64,000 bases of DNA from Chloroflexota bacterium (GTDB lineage: Bacteria > Chloroflexota > Anaerolineae > J036 > Brachytrichaceae). Shown one piece after another: positions 41,745-49,040 of this stretch (positions are counted from its first letter, which is position 1; every line of letters starts with the position of its first letter). The notes beneath the pieces are model-generated. The model saw only the letters and a list, made by a program, of their open reading frames with translations. It was not told where the DNA came from and did no database searches. The DNA lies in contig JANXLU010000010.1 in the NCBI GenBank assembly GCA_025354985.1, forward strand, positions 62,001-126,000. The letters are read 5' to 3'. Made by a program: the position numbers and the translations under genes.

Positions 41745-41804
41745 CAGGATACCAAGGCCCCATGCCTTGCGTGGAAGAATGGTTTGGCCTTTACAATTCC
41801 AACA

Positions 41805-42530
41805 ATGGCAATTCCCCAGCAACAAGACCAAAAGGTGGTGCTCGTGGTCGATGACGAGCCCCGCATGATCAACTTTATCCGCATGAACCTGGAGATGGAG
41901 CGGCTTCAGGTCATATCCGCCCCAAATGGATTGGAGGCGGTAAAGAGGGTGCGCGAAATGCTGCCCGACTGCGTGTTGCTGGACGTGATGATGCCCGAAA
42001 TGGACGGATTTGAAACGCTCTCATCCATCCGCGAGGAGAGCAGTGTGCCCGTGATTATGGTTACGGCCAAAAATGATGAAGAGGAAAAGGTCAAGGGACT
42101 AAACCTTGGTGCGGATGACTATATTACAAAACCGTTCAGCCCCCGAGAGTTGGTCAGCCGCGTAAAGGCGGTGATCCGGCGCTCGGAACTGCCCTCCCAA
42201 ATCGACAAGGCGCCGATCAAAATTGATGAGCGGATGCAGATTGATTTCAACCGCCGCGAGGTGATCATTGATGGCAAGCCGATCAAGCTGCGCCCGACCG
42301 AGTGGCGCTTGCTATATCACCTGGTGCAAAACGCCGGATGGGTGGTGCCGCACGAGCAGCTGCTCAGCAAGGTATGGGGCTGGGAATATCGCGACGAAAC
42401 CCAATATCTGCGTCTCTACATTACCTACTTGCGGCAAAAAATTGAGGCCGATCTCAACCACCCGATCTACATCATGACCGAACGCGGCGTAGGTTATCGT
42501 TTCCTTGACTATAAAGGCAAGGCAGCTTGA
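41805..42530 (+). CDS. OmpR/PhoB-family response regulator
   Basis: A 241-residue regulator: receiver domain with Asp60 (LLDVMMPEMDG) and Lys109 (YITKPF), and a C-terminal winged helix (RPTEWRLLYHLVQNAGWVV, then RLYITYLRQKIE and ERGVGYRF). Members bind 7-bp direct repeats at 11-bp spacing. No kinase gene is adjacent, so it is an orphan. TACAAT (41792-41797) ends 7 nt before this ATG; the frame extends upstream to a TTG but the promoter would then be inside the gene, so a leaderless start at 41805 is preferred. Confidence 0.93.
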   Translation: MAIPQQQDQKVVLVVDDEPRMINFIRMNLEMERLQVISAPNGLEAVKRVREMLPDCVLLDVMMPEMDGFETLSSIREESSVPVIMVTAKNDEEEKVKGLNLGADDYITKPFSPRELVSRVKAVIRRSELPSQIDKAPIKIDERMQIDFNRREVIIDGKPIKLRPTEWRLLYHLVQNAGWVVPHEQLLSKVWGWEYRDETQYLRLYITYLRQKIEADLNHPIYIMTERGVGYRFLDYKGKAA

Positions 42531-42531
42531 G

Positions 42532-43689
42532 TTATAGCGCCTGCCAGCTGGCTCCACCTGCGGCCACACATGGATAAATATTTGGAGTCCGCCCGGTTCG
42601 CTTGGGGTATTCGTCCGCCAGAAGCGCGCTAACCCGATCCACATGCGCGTTGTCAACCAGCACAATCGCACAGCCGCCAAAACCCGCCCCCGTCATGCGC
42701 GCGCCATATACGCCCTCGCCCGCCTCGCGTGCAATTTCAACGACCGCATCCAGGTCCGGGCTGCTCACCTCGTATAGATCGCGCAAGCTCTCGTGGCTGT
42801 GATACATAAGAATGCCAAGCTCCTCAAGGTCGCCCCGCTTCATGGCCGCCGTGGCGTCCAGCACGCGCTGATCCTCGAGCACCACGTGCGCAACGCGATG
42901 CATGATTTCGGTAGGCAGGTCGGCCTGTCGACGCTTAAACATCGCCATGGTTACATCCCGCAAGCTGTCCACCCCCAGTATCACCGCGCCCGCCTCGCAG
43001 TCGGCGCGCCGGGCGTTATAGGCGCTCCCGGCAAGCGTGCGCGGCGCTGTGGTGTCAACCACGATCACGGTTGCGCCTACGGGCATGGGCACCGCTTCGA
43101 ACGAGTAGTCGCGACAGTCAATCTTCAGCGCATGCCCGGGCTGGCCCAATGAAGAAATAAATTGATCCATGATTCCGCTGTTCACGCCGATAAACTGGTT
43201 TTCACACTTCTGCCCAATCTTGGCCGCCTTGATGCCATCGACCTCGATCGGTGATCCCGCTTGCACGCCCGCCGCCAGAAAGGCTTGGATCGTCGCCATT
43301 TCGCTCGCGGCGCTGGAGCTCAACCCGCTGGCGGGCGGCACATCACCCCACATTACCGCGTCAAAGCCCGTCAGCGCATAGCCATAGTCGGTCAATGTGC
43401 GGGCCACCCCTCGCACATAATTAAGCCAGTCAGGCTCGCCCTTGCTGATTGCATCCAGGCTAAACTCACCCGAGTTGCCAAAATTACACGAAGCAATCCG
43501 CACGACTCTATCCGAACGCGGTGCGCCAACCAGCACCACGCGACGATTGATCGCCATGGGCAGCACAAAGCCGTTGTTGTAATCGGTGTGTTCACCGATC
43601 AAATTAACCCGACCGGGTGCGCGGGCCAAAAACGAAGGCGTGCGATGAAAGTGTGCGGTAAATTCTTGTGAGAGGTTGATGGAATCCAC
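42532..43689 (-). CDS. galK: Galactokinase
   Basis: A 385-residue GHMP kinase that phosphorylates galactose at C1 in the Leloir pathway. The galactokinase signature GRVNLIGEHTDYNNG is near the N-terminus, the ATP loop GLSSSAASEM near residue 118, and the C-terminal motif RMTGAGFGGCAIVL is complete. It starts with GTG at 43689; TAAAAT (43701-43696) ends 6 nt upstream, so the mRNA should be leaderless. The gene is convergent with the OmpR-type regulator, their stops 1 nt apart. No galT or galE is adjacent. Confidence 0.96.
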   Translation of the reverse strand: MDSINLSQEFTAHFHRTPSFLARAPGRVNLIGEHTDYNNGFVLPMAINRRVVLVGAPRSDRVVRIASCNFGNSGEFSLDAISKGEPDWLNYVRGVARTLTDYGYALTGFDAVMWGDVPPASGLSSSAASEMATIQAFLAAGVQAGSPIEVDGIKAAKIGQKCENQFIGVNSGIMDQFISSLGQPGHALKIDCRDYSFEAVPMPVGATVIVVDTTAPRTLAGSAYNARRADCEAGAVILGVDSLRDVTMAMFKRRQADLPTEIMHRVAHVVLEDQRVLDATAAMKRGDLEELGILMYHSHESLRDLYEVSSPDLDAVVEIAREAGEGVYGARMTGAGFGGCAIVLVDNAHVDRVSALLADEYPKRTGRTPNIYPCVAAGGASWQAL

Positions 43690-43743
43690 AACGATATTTT
43701 AGAGCGTGTTAAGACAGTTCGTTGTCGCATACGGAACAATCAC

Positions 43744-43818
43744 GTGAATATCGGTATCTACTTTGGCACCCAGACAGGAACAACAGAGGGAATCGCGACA
43801 AATATAGCCAGGCAACTG
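43744..43818 (+). pseudogene. Flavodoxin N-terminal remnant
   Basis: From a GTG at 43744 the frame reads NIGIYFGTQTGTTEGIATNI, the phosphate-binding P-loop strand of flavodoxins, and then loses all similarity. It stays open into the following SDR gene, so a naive gene call would fuse the two. The rest of a flavodoxin (about 120 residues) is absent. It is best read as the start of a deleted flavodoxin gene. Confidence 0.6.
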
Positions 43819-43896
43819 ATCAACCACGCCGCATCCATTCGCTCAATTTTGCATGCTCGCCGCGTATATCCCGCGGTTGATCGTAGAATTCGTCAT

Positions 43897-44682
43897 GTGG
43901 CTTCGCCTTCTGTCAACGACCTGCTAAATTTTGCAAACAAGACCGTTATCGTCTCAGGCGGCAGCGATGGCATCGGGCGGGGTATTTCCATGCGGTTTGC
44001 CGAGGCTGGCGCTGATGTCGTGGTGCACTTCAACCGCAGTGCCAGCCGGGCCGCGGAGACTGTAGCGCAGATTCATAGACTTGGCAGGCGCGCTGTATCT
44101 GTTCAAGCTGATGTGACTGATGCAGCTCAAGTTCACCAGCTGATCGAAAGCGCAATTTCGGAGTTTGGTCGTCTCGACGTGCTCATCAACAATGCCGGCG
44201 TCTATCCGGTTAATCCGCTGCTCGCCCTGTCACCCGACGACTGGAATGCCGTGGTAAGCGCCAACCTGACCAGTGTTCACTTGTGCACTCAGGCGTCGGC
44301 ACGGAGTTTCATCGCACAGCGCATCGCGGGCGCGATCGTCAACATCGCCAGCATTGAGGGAACGCACACCGCCCCGGGCCACAGCCACTACAACGCCGCC
44401 AAGGCGGGCGTCATCATGCATACCAAGTCGGCGGCGGCCGAGCTGGGCACACACGGCATTCGGGTGAACGCGGTCTCACCGGGTTTGATCTGGCGCGACG
44501 GGATCGAACAAGGTTGGCCGGATGGTGTCCGACGTTGGCAGGAACGCGCGCCCTTACATCGTCTGGGCCTGCCCGATGACGTGGCGGATGCCTGTCTGTT
44601 TCTCGCTTCGTCCGCCGCCCGCTGGGTCACCGGCATCAACCTGGTCGTCGATGGCGGTGTGACTGCTGCACCCGCGTTTTAA
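43897..44682 (+). CDS. Short-chain dehydrogenase/reductase
   Basis: A 261-residue Rossmann enzyme of the classical SDR family: nucleotide-binding GGSDGIGRG, NNAG, catalytic Ser (NIASIEG), the YNAAK motif and C-terminal WVTGINLVVDGG, as in FabG-like oxidoreductases. NADP(H) use is likely from the Arg after the second strand (HFNRS). The start is GTG at 43897, because TAGAAT (43884-43889) ends 7 nt upstream; the open frame before it belongs to a flavodoxin remnant. The DUF985 gene follows after 4 nt. Confidence 0.9.
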   Translation: MASPSVNDLLNFANKTVIVSGGSDGIGRGISMRFAEAGADVVVHFNRSASRAAETVAQIHRLGRRAVSVQADVTDAAQVHQLIESAISEFGRLDVLINNAGVYPVNPLLALSPDDWNAVVSANLTSVHLCTQASARSFIAQRIAGAIVNIASIEGTHTAPGHSHYNAAKAGVIMHTKSAAAELGTHGIRVNAVSPGLIWRDGIEQGWPDGVRRWQERAPLHRLGLPDDVADACLFLASSAARWVTGINLVVDGGVTAAPAF

Positions 44683-44686
44683 CCTC

Positions 44687-45202
44687 ATGCTGACCGCTGA
44701 ATTAGTTGTAAAACACTTGGGGCTGCAGCCGCTGCCTTTGGAAGGCGGATACTACATCCAAAGCTATCGGTCAAGCGAGTCAATCGCCGGCAATGCGCTT
44801 CCAGACCGATACAACTCTGCAAACCATCTCTTTGGCGGAGCCATCTACTATCTCCTGACCGATCATCCGGATTCATTCTCAGCCCTTCACAAGCTTAAAA
44901 CGGACGAGCTATATCATTTTTATCTTGGCGATCCGGTGCAGCTCACCATGCTAACCGCGGATGGAGCTATGCAACTACACACCCTTGGGCAGAATCTATT
45001 CGCACACCAACACGTGCAATTAAGTGTCCCGCACGGCGTCTGGCAGGGCTCGCGACTGATTGCCGGTGGCAAATTCGCCTTGCTGGGCACCACAATGGCG
45101 CCGGCTTTTGAGCCCGAAGACTATGTGCATGGCGAACGAGCGGCCCTGCTCAGCCAATATCCAAATTACAGCGCACAAATCCTTGAGCTTACCCGCTGGT
45201 AG
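44687..45202 (+). CDS. DUF985 cupin-like protein
   Basis: A 171-residue protein with the DUF985/cupin_5 pattern: LEGGYYIQSYRS, the AIYYLLTDHPDSFSALHKLK block, ELYHFYLGDPVQL, and HVQLSVPHGVWQGSRLI. This is a small jelly-roll fold of unknown activity, perhaps sugar epimerase-like. It starts 4 nt after the SDR stop and is surely co-translated. Its C-terminal 30 residues also occur as a degraded copy 1.3 kb downstream. Confidence 0.85.
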   Translation: MLTAELVVKHLGLQPLPLEGGYYIQSYRSSESIAGNALPDRYNSANHLFGGAIYYLLTDHPDSFSALHKLKTDELYHFYLGDPVQLTMLTADGAMQLHTLGQNLFAHQHVQLSVPHGVWQGSRLIAGGKFALLGTTMAPAFEPEDYVHGERAALLSQYPNYSAQILELTRW

Positions 45203-45472
45203 ATGTAGGAGGTCCTGCGGACGCAGGTCGGCCTCCACGCGCAGCATAGCGAGCCCGGGCATGCCATATTAGACCTGCCCGCGACCGGGTCGGGTGTCTA
45301 CGGAATAGCAGGCGTGCAGGTTCACCTCGTTTCCCTTGGCGGCCGGTGGCAACGTCTGTAAATCGGGTCGGTTGGCAAAGATCCAAGCCCCGGGGCCCCT
45401 TAGATTTTTGGGGCTCATGGGTCACATTCCGCGCTCAGCGCAAAACAAACAGTTTACTCCGGACAGTAATAA
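45203..45472. other. Intergenic region with hairpins, no gene
   Basis: This 270-bp gap lies between convergent genes. Just after the DUF985 stop a two-tier hairpin forms (GGAGG at 45208-45212 with CCTCC at 45232-45236; inner CCTGCG with CGCAGG). Further on a GGGGCCCC palindrome sits within AGCCCC...GGGGCT at about 45390-45416. No T-run follows either. I see no coding potential. Confidence 0.5.
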
Positions 45473-46348
45473 TCAGTTCAGAACGACTAGCGGCAGGAAG
45501 GAATGATTGCCATGCGACCCGATTACCGGTGTGCCAGTTGGCTCGCTGGTTGGATGCGCGGTTGGCGCGGTGGTAACTGTCGGAGTTTCGCCAGAAATGC
45601 CAATCGGAGATGCCCAGCCTGCATCCAGAAATGGCAACAGCGAATGAATCAGGTCGTACGTCGTTCCAAACTGGCCACTGTCAGGATCGTAATGCGTCCC
45701 TGCCTTTTCCAGTGCGCTTACTGGAAAGCCATTTGTAGCAAGGGTTGTCAAATCCGTCCGAACTGTGGCGATGGGATATACCGCGTCAGACTGATGCGCC
45801 AGGTGTGCCACATTTATCTTCCAGGCAGCCGCGGCCATCAGCGCCGTAGAAGTTGCACCCGTGTCTCGAAATGGATCGCTATTTTCAACCAGCAGGCCGG
45901 CAAATAACGCAGCGTTCTGAAAACCCACCCGATACGTCATATCGCCGCCCGACGAGTAGCCACCCAGGTAAACGTGGCGCGCGTTGATGTTGAAATACCT
46001 CGCAATATCGGTGATTGCGGCCAACACCTTGGGCGAGTCGGTGTCCACGTGCCAGCAATCGCCATCGCGACCGCCGATGGAGAGGGCGATATAAGTTTGC
46101 GTGGCTCGTGTTGACGGCGGTGCAATGGCCCAAAGATCACCTTCAGCGTTGCCTCCGCAACCATGCATCCATACAAACAGGTTGATGGGAGTTGCGCTGC
46201 TATACCCATCAGGACGGTATCCAACATAGGGACCCTGACCACTATCCAGATGAAAGAACCCGTTGGCGTCATAAGTCACCGGCAAATAAGACGCCGGTCT
46301 GAACGATACGGACGCTGCCAGGATCAAGAGAATGAGCAGCATTTTCAT
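45473..46348 (-). CDS. Secreted alpha/beta-hydrolase (PHB depolymerase/feruloyl esterase-like)
   Basis: A 291-residue exported hydrolase. The signal peptide starts MKMLLILLILAASVSF (ATG 46348; the 28 codons before it, including an Ala run, look non-coding). The oxyanion region WMHGCGGNAEGD, nucleophile GYSSGGD, an Asp in HQSDAVYP and a final His in LIHSLLPF build an esterase-type triad as in LpqC/PHB depolymerases. A Thr/Pro-rich linker (TTAPTAHPTSEPTGTP) leads to the tail HSFLPLVVLN, like those of two other secreted proteins here. Substrate unknown. Confidence 0.85.
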   Translation of the reverse strand: MKMLLILLILAASVSFRPASYLPVTYDANGFFHLDSGQGPYVGYRPDGYSSATPINLFVWMHGCGGNAEGDLWAIAPPSTRATQTYIALSIGGRDGDCWHVDTDSPKVLAAITDIARYFNINARHVYLGGYSSGGDMTYRVGFQNAALFAGLLVENSDPFRDTGATSTALMAAAAWKINVAHLAHQSDAVYPIATVRTDLTTLATNGFPVSALEKAGTHYDPDSGQFGTTYDLIHSLLPFLDAGWASPIGISGETPTVTTAPTAHPTSEPTGTPVIGSHGNHSFLPLVVLN

Positions 46349-46496
46349 TGGTGTGTGATCGTTAATTTGCTCGGCGTGACCGGCCGCCGCTGCCGCTGCC
46401 GCTGAAGTAGCATCACGCGGCCATTCAAACATTATATGAGCGCCGTCAACACATGGGCTCTACGCAGACTGCCAGAGCTCATCACTTAAAATGTAT

Positions 46497-46596
46497 CGAA
46501 GTCGATGCTAGACACCGCAAACGATCCGCTTTGCCAAACCAATATCCAAACCACAGCGCGCAAATCCTCGCACTTACCCGTGAGCATCACCCATGA
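46497..46596 (+). pseudogene. DUF985 C-terminal remnant
   Basis: The bases before the GNAT gene translate, in the frame ending at TGA 46594-46596, to RSALPNQYPNHSAQILALTR. This matches the end of the intact DUF985 protein (RAALLSQYPNYSAQILELTR at 45142-45199) in 15 of 20 positions, and weaker similarity continues about ten codons upstream. The rest of the gene is missing. The remnant stop overlaps the GNAT start as ATGA, so the pair was once a coupled operon. Confidence 0.7.
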
Positions 46597-47156
46597 TCAA
46601 CCGGATCAACCTGGATAAAGACACCGAACTGCGCCTTTTGACCATACAGGATGCACCTGCGTTTCTCGCGGTGATCAATCACAGCCGGACAAACATCTCC
46701 GAATTCCTGCCGTGGGTTGACCGGGTTAACAGTCTGGCTGACGCCCATAGTTGGATTCAACTCCGATTGGACAAACACGCTCTTGGCGAACATATGACCC
46801 TTGGTATTTGGAAATCTGGGACGCCCGCCGGCGGCGTCATGTACCGCTCAATCGATCACGAAAAGCACGAGTGTGAGATCGGCTATTGGCTGGATGATGC
46901 ATATGTCGGGGTTGGGCTCATTTCTACGGCCTGCCGATGGATGATCAGATATGCGTTTAACGGTCTGGGTATGGACCACATCGTCATTCAATGCGCCGCG
47001 AAAAACAAGCGCAGCCGCGCACTACCCGAGCGCCTGGGCTTCGCCCTTGAGCATTTTCTAAAAGATGACTTCGTGCACCGGGGCATAAACCATGACTCGG
47101 TGCTATATGGCCTTTGGCGATCAGATTACTTGGCCACGACTCCAAGTGTCGTCTGA
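46593..47156 (+). CDS. RimJ/RimL-like GNAT acetyltransferase
   Basis: A 187-residue acetyltransferase: RLLTIQDAPAFLAVINHSR, ECEIGYWLDDAYVGVGLISTA (acetyl-CoA loop, degenerate Q/R-x-x-G), then NGLGMDHIVIQCAAKNKRS and ALPERLGFALEH are the usual RimJ/RimL/SpeG-like blocks. Candidate targets are protein N-termini, polyamines or antibiotics. The N-terminus starts directly in the fold. The end overlaps the convergent desaturase gene by 31 nt. Confidence 0.9.
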   Translation: MINRINLDKDTELRLLTIQDAPAFLAVINHSRTNISEFLPWVDRVNSLADAHSWIQLRLDKHALGEHMTLGIWKSGTPAGGVMYRSIDHEKHECEIGYWLDDAYVGVGLISTACRWMIRYAFNGLGMDHIVIQCAAKNKRSRALPERLGFALEHFLKDDFVHRGINHDSVLYGLWRSDYLATTPSVV

Positions 47157-48247
47157 AGGGGCGGACGCCCCAGATTCTGGAGGGCATGGACATGACTCTT
47201 CAGCGCGTCCCAATACGTGCTGCACACTTGATACTTGACGCCAAATTCAGCACACGTTTGCCGCACAATATGGGCGACCCTGGGGTAGTGCACATGGCTC
47301 ATCTGTGGAAAGAGATGATGTTCAATTTGAAAATTGAGTCCGCCGGCGTACCAGCTCAGAAGCTTGTTGGCCGGTGAGTAGTTGACGGTAGTCTCCACCT
47401 CGTGAATCGCCCATTCATTCTCGATTTTCAATGGGTCGCCCGTCGGTTCGGGAAACGTCGCTACGTCCATCACGTGCGCAAGCTGAAATATGGCCGCCAA
47501 AATCAAACCGACCGAGAACACCGAAATAAAGAATCCGGCCACCGCCTGCCACCAGGGGATAAACAGCAGCGGAATCAACAAGTTCATGGACAGGAAGACC
47601 AGCTTACCAAGCCAAAAAATAACCTTGTCGCCCGCGCTCATCTTGGGGTATTCGTGCCACTCGCTGCTGCGACCAGTGAAGTACACGCGGAAGTCCCGAT
47701 TAATAAACCCAAAACCGGTCAGCATATATACAAACGGCATATAAAAATGCTGCCAGCGAAACATGGGCTTCCACTCATCGTGCGGGCTCAACCGCAGCAG
47801 GCCCTGGGTCTCAAGATCCTCGTCCATTCCGGCTACGTTTGTGTAGGTGTGATGCAGCACATTGTGCTTGTGCCGCCATTGCATGCTGCTGCTCCCAAGC
47901 AACTCCATGGTCAGCGAAAGAATCTTGTTTACCTTCGGGTTTGCACTGTATCCGCCGTGGTTGGCATCGTGCATGATATTAAAGCCAATCCCTGCGATGC
48001 TAAAGGCGAATACGACGTACAGCACAAAGTTTAAATACCAGGGGAAGCCGCCAAAAATAATCAGCAGAAAAGTTGCGAGATACCAGAGCGCAACAATAAT
48101 GGACTTGAAATACATTTGGGGCACGTCCCGCATACGCAGGTTGTTCTCCTTGAAGTATTGTTCCACCCGTTGATTGATGGTGCGTCGGAAACCAAGCTGC
48201 TTGGTAAAGGGCAGCGCCTTGACTGGGGAATGTTTGAGAATTGCCAT
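47126..48247 (-). CDS. Membrane fatty-acid desaturase (acyl-lipid type)
   Basis: A 373-residue di-iron membrane desaturase. The three His boxes are HDANH (His93-His97), HKHNVLHH (126-133) and QIEHHLF, the last with Gln in place of the first His, as in front-end (delta-6 type) and related acyl-lipid desaturases. Hydrophobic segments flank the boxes. The enzyme adds double bonds to membrane lipid acyl chains with ferredoxin and O2. The ATG lies directly at the end of a U-rich terminator hairpin of the upstream tRNA-His, with no room for a Shine-Dalgarno site. Confidence 0.94.
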   Translation of the reverse strand: MAILKHSPVKALPFTKQLGFRRTINQRVEQYFKENNLRMRDVPQMYFKSIIVALWYLATFLLIIFGGFPWYLNFVLYVVFAFSIAGIGFNIMHDANHGGYSANPKVNKILSLTMELLGSSSMQWRHKHNVLHHTYTNVAGMDEDLETQGLLRLSPHDEWKPMFRWQHFYMPFVYMLTGFGFINRDFRVYFTGRSSEWHEYPKMSAGDKVIFWLGKLVFLSMNLLIPLLFIPWWQAVAGFFISVFSVGLILAAIFQLAHVMDVATFPEPTGDPLKIENEWAIHEVETTVNYSPANKLLSWYAGGLNFQIEHHLFPQMSHVHYPRVAHIVRQTCAEFGVKYQVCSTYWDALKSHVHALQNLGRPPLQTTLGVVAK

Positions 48248-48271
48248 AAAAAAACCAGGCCGCCTGGTTTT
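48248..48271 (-). terminator. Terminator hairpin abutting the desaturase start codon
   Basis: On the minus strand AAAACCAGG (48271-48263) and CCTGGTTTT (48259-48251) form a 9-bp stem with a 3-nt loop, followed by more T residues that run straight into the desaturase ATG (48247). It must end the tRNA-His transcript, and could also regulate the desaturase by read-through or by occluding its start. Confidence 0.8.
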
Positions 48272-48305
48272 AGAAACCTGCCAAGTCTGGTTGCTAACTA
48301 CTAAG

Positions 48306-48378
48306 GGTGCCTTATGGGTTTCGAACCCACAACCTCCTGAGCCACAGTCAGGCGCTCTGCCGTTGAGCTAAAGGCACC
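48306..48378 (-). tRNA. tRNA-His (GTG)
   Basis: A complete cloverleaf of 73 nt. The 7-nt anticodon loop is CTGTGGC (anticodon GTG, complement at 48343-48345), the T arm has GGTTCGAACCC, and the acceptor is GTGCCTT/AAGGCAC. The extra 5' G (position -1) opposite C73, the identity mark of tRNA-His, is present. The 3' CCA is not encoded. It lies upstream of the desaturase gene with a terminator between. Confidence 0.97.
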
Positions 48379-48409
48379 ACGTTTCAAGCTGAACGATTAT
48401 ACAAGCACC

Positions 48410-48880
48410 CTACAACTGCTTTTCCATTACCAAGCCATCTTCGCCATTTCGATAGTATTTGGCCAGCGTGCTTGCCCACTTATATTGGTTGCGCTCATAC
48501 AGTCGAATCGCGCTGTGGTTGCTCTTGCGCACGGTAAGCTGCACCCGGCTGACGCGCTTGGCTAATTGTTGCTCGGCCTCGGCCAGCAGGCCGGAGCCAA
48601 TACCTTGCCGGGTACTCTGAGGATCAACACACAGCGTGACAATCCAGGCCGTGTCTCGGCGCGTCTCCACTTCCCCCGCCACAAAGCCAATCATCCGGTT
48701 GCTCTGCCGCGCTTGCACACGCACATAGCGCCCGTTCCCCAGCAGACCCAGCAGGGTAAACGGATCATAAGCGTCTTCCAACCCGAAGCAGGTTCGTTCC
48801 AGCCGCCAAACTTGGGCCACGTGCCAGAACCCAACCGGGGACAGTGCCCAGTGTGCGCTCGTCACGGCCGTCGCGTTCAT
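48410..48880 (-). CDS. RimI-like GNAT acetyltransferase
   Basis: A 156-residue acetyltransferase. The VTLCVDPQSTRQGIGSGLL segment carries the acetyl-CoA loop, followed by RVQLTVRKSNHSAIRLYERN and LAKYYRNGEDGLVME, close to RimI-type ribosomal/protein N-terminal acetyltransferases. TATAAC (48894-48889, extended by TGG) ends 8 nt before the ATG at 48880, so the mRNA should be leaderless. It precedes tRNA-His on the same strand. Confidence 0.88.
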   Translation of the reverse strand: MNATAVTSAHWALSPVGFWHVAQVWRLERTCFGLEDAYDPFTLLGLLGNGRYVRVQARQSNRMIGFVAGEVETRRDTAWIVTLCVDPQSTRQGIGSGLLAEAEQQLAKRVSRVQLTVRKSNHSAIRLYERNQYKWASTLAKYYRNGEDGLVMEKQL

Positions 48881-48947
48881 TCGGTCAAGTTATACCATGC
48901 GCAACCAAAATCATTTTCGGCATCGCTTGTCACTGATCGAGTGCCTG

Positions 48948-49040
48948 CTATCGCGGCACCAGTTTCCCGCCGCGAACCGTGGCGCCCACGACCAGCCCGG
49001 CGCTGATCAGCGCCGCGTTCTTGATATTGAGGTTTATCAC
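48948..49040 (-). CDS. Possible 30-residue peptide coupled to the DUF2723 gene
   Basis: A GTG at 49040 overlaps the stop of the DUF2723 gene (GTGA), the same coupling as elsewhere in this window. It opens a 30-codon frame, INLNIKNAALISAGLVVGAT followed by VRGGKLVPR. The hydrophobic centre could span or touch the membrane. It may be a small partner of the membrane protein or the start of a degraded gene. Confidence 0.3.
   Translation of the reverse strand: MINLNIKNAALISAGLVVGATVRGGKLVPR

Noticed and set aside
43744-44682. A flavodoxin-SDR fusion protein
   Set aside because: Only the first 25 codons resemble flavodoxin, and the SDR has its own promoter and start codon at 43897.
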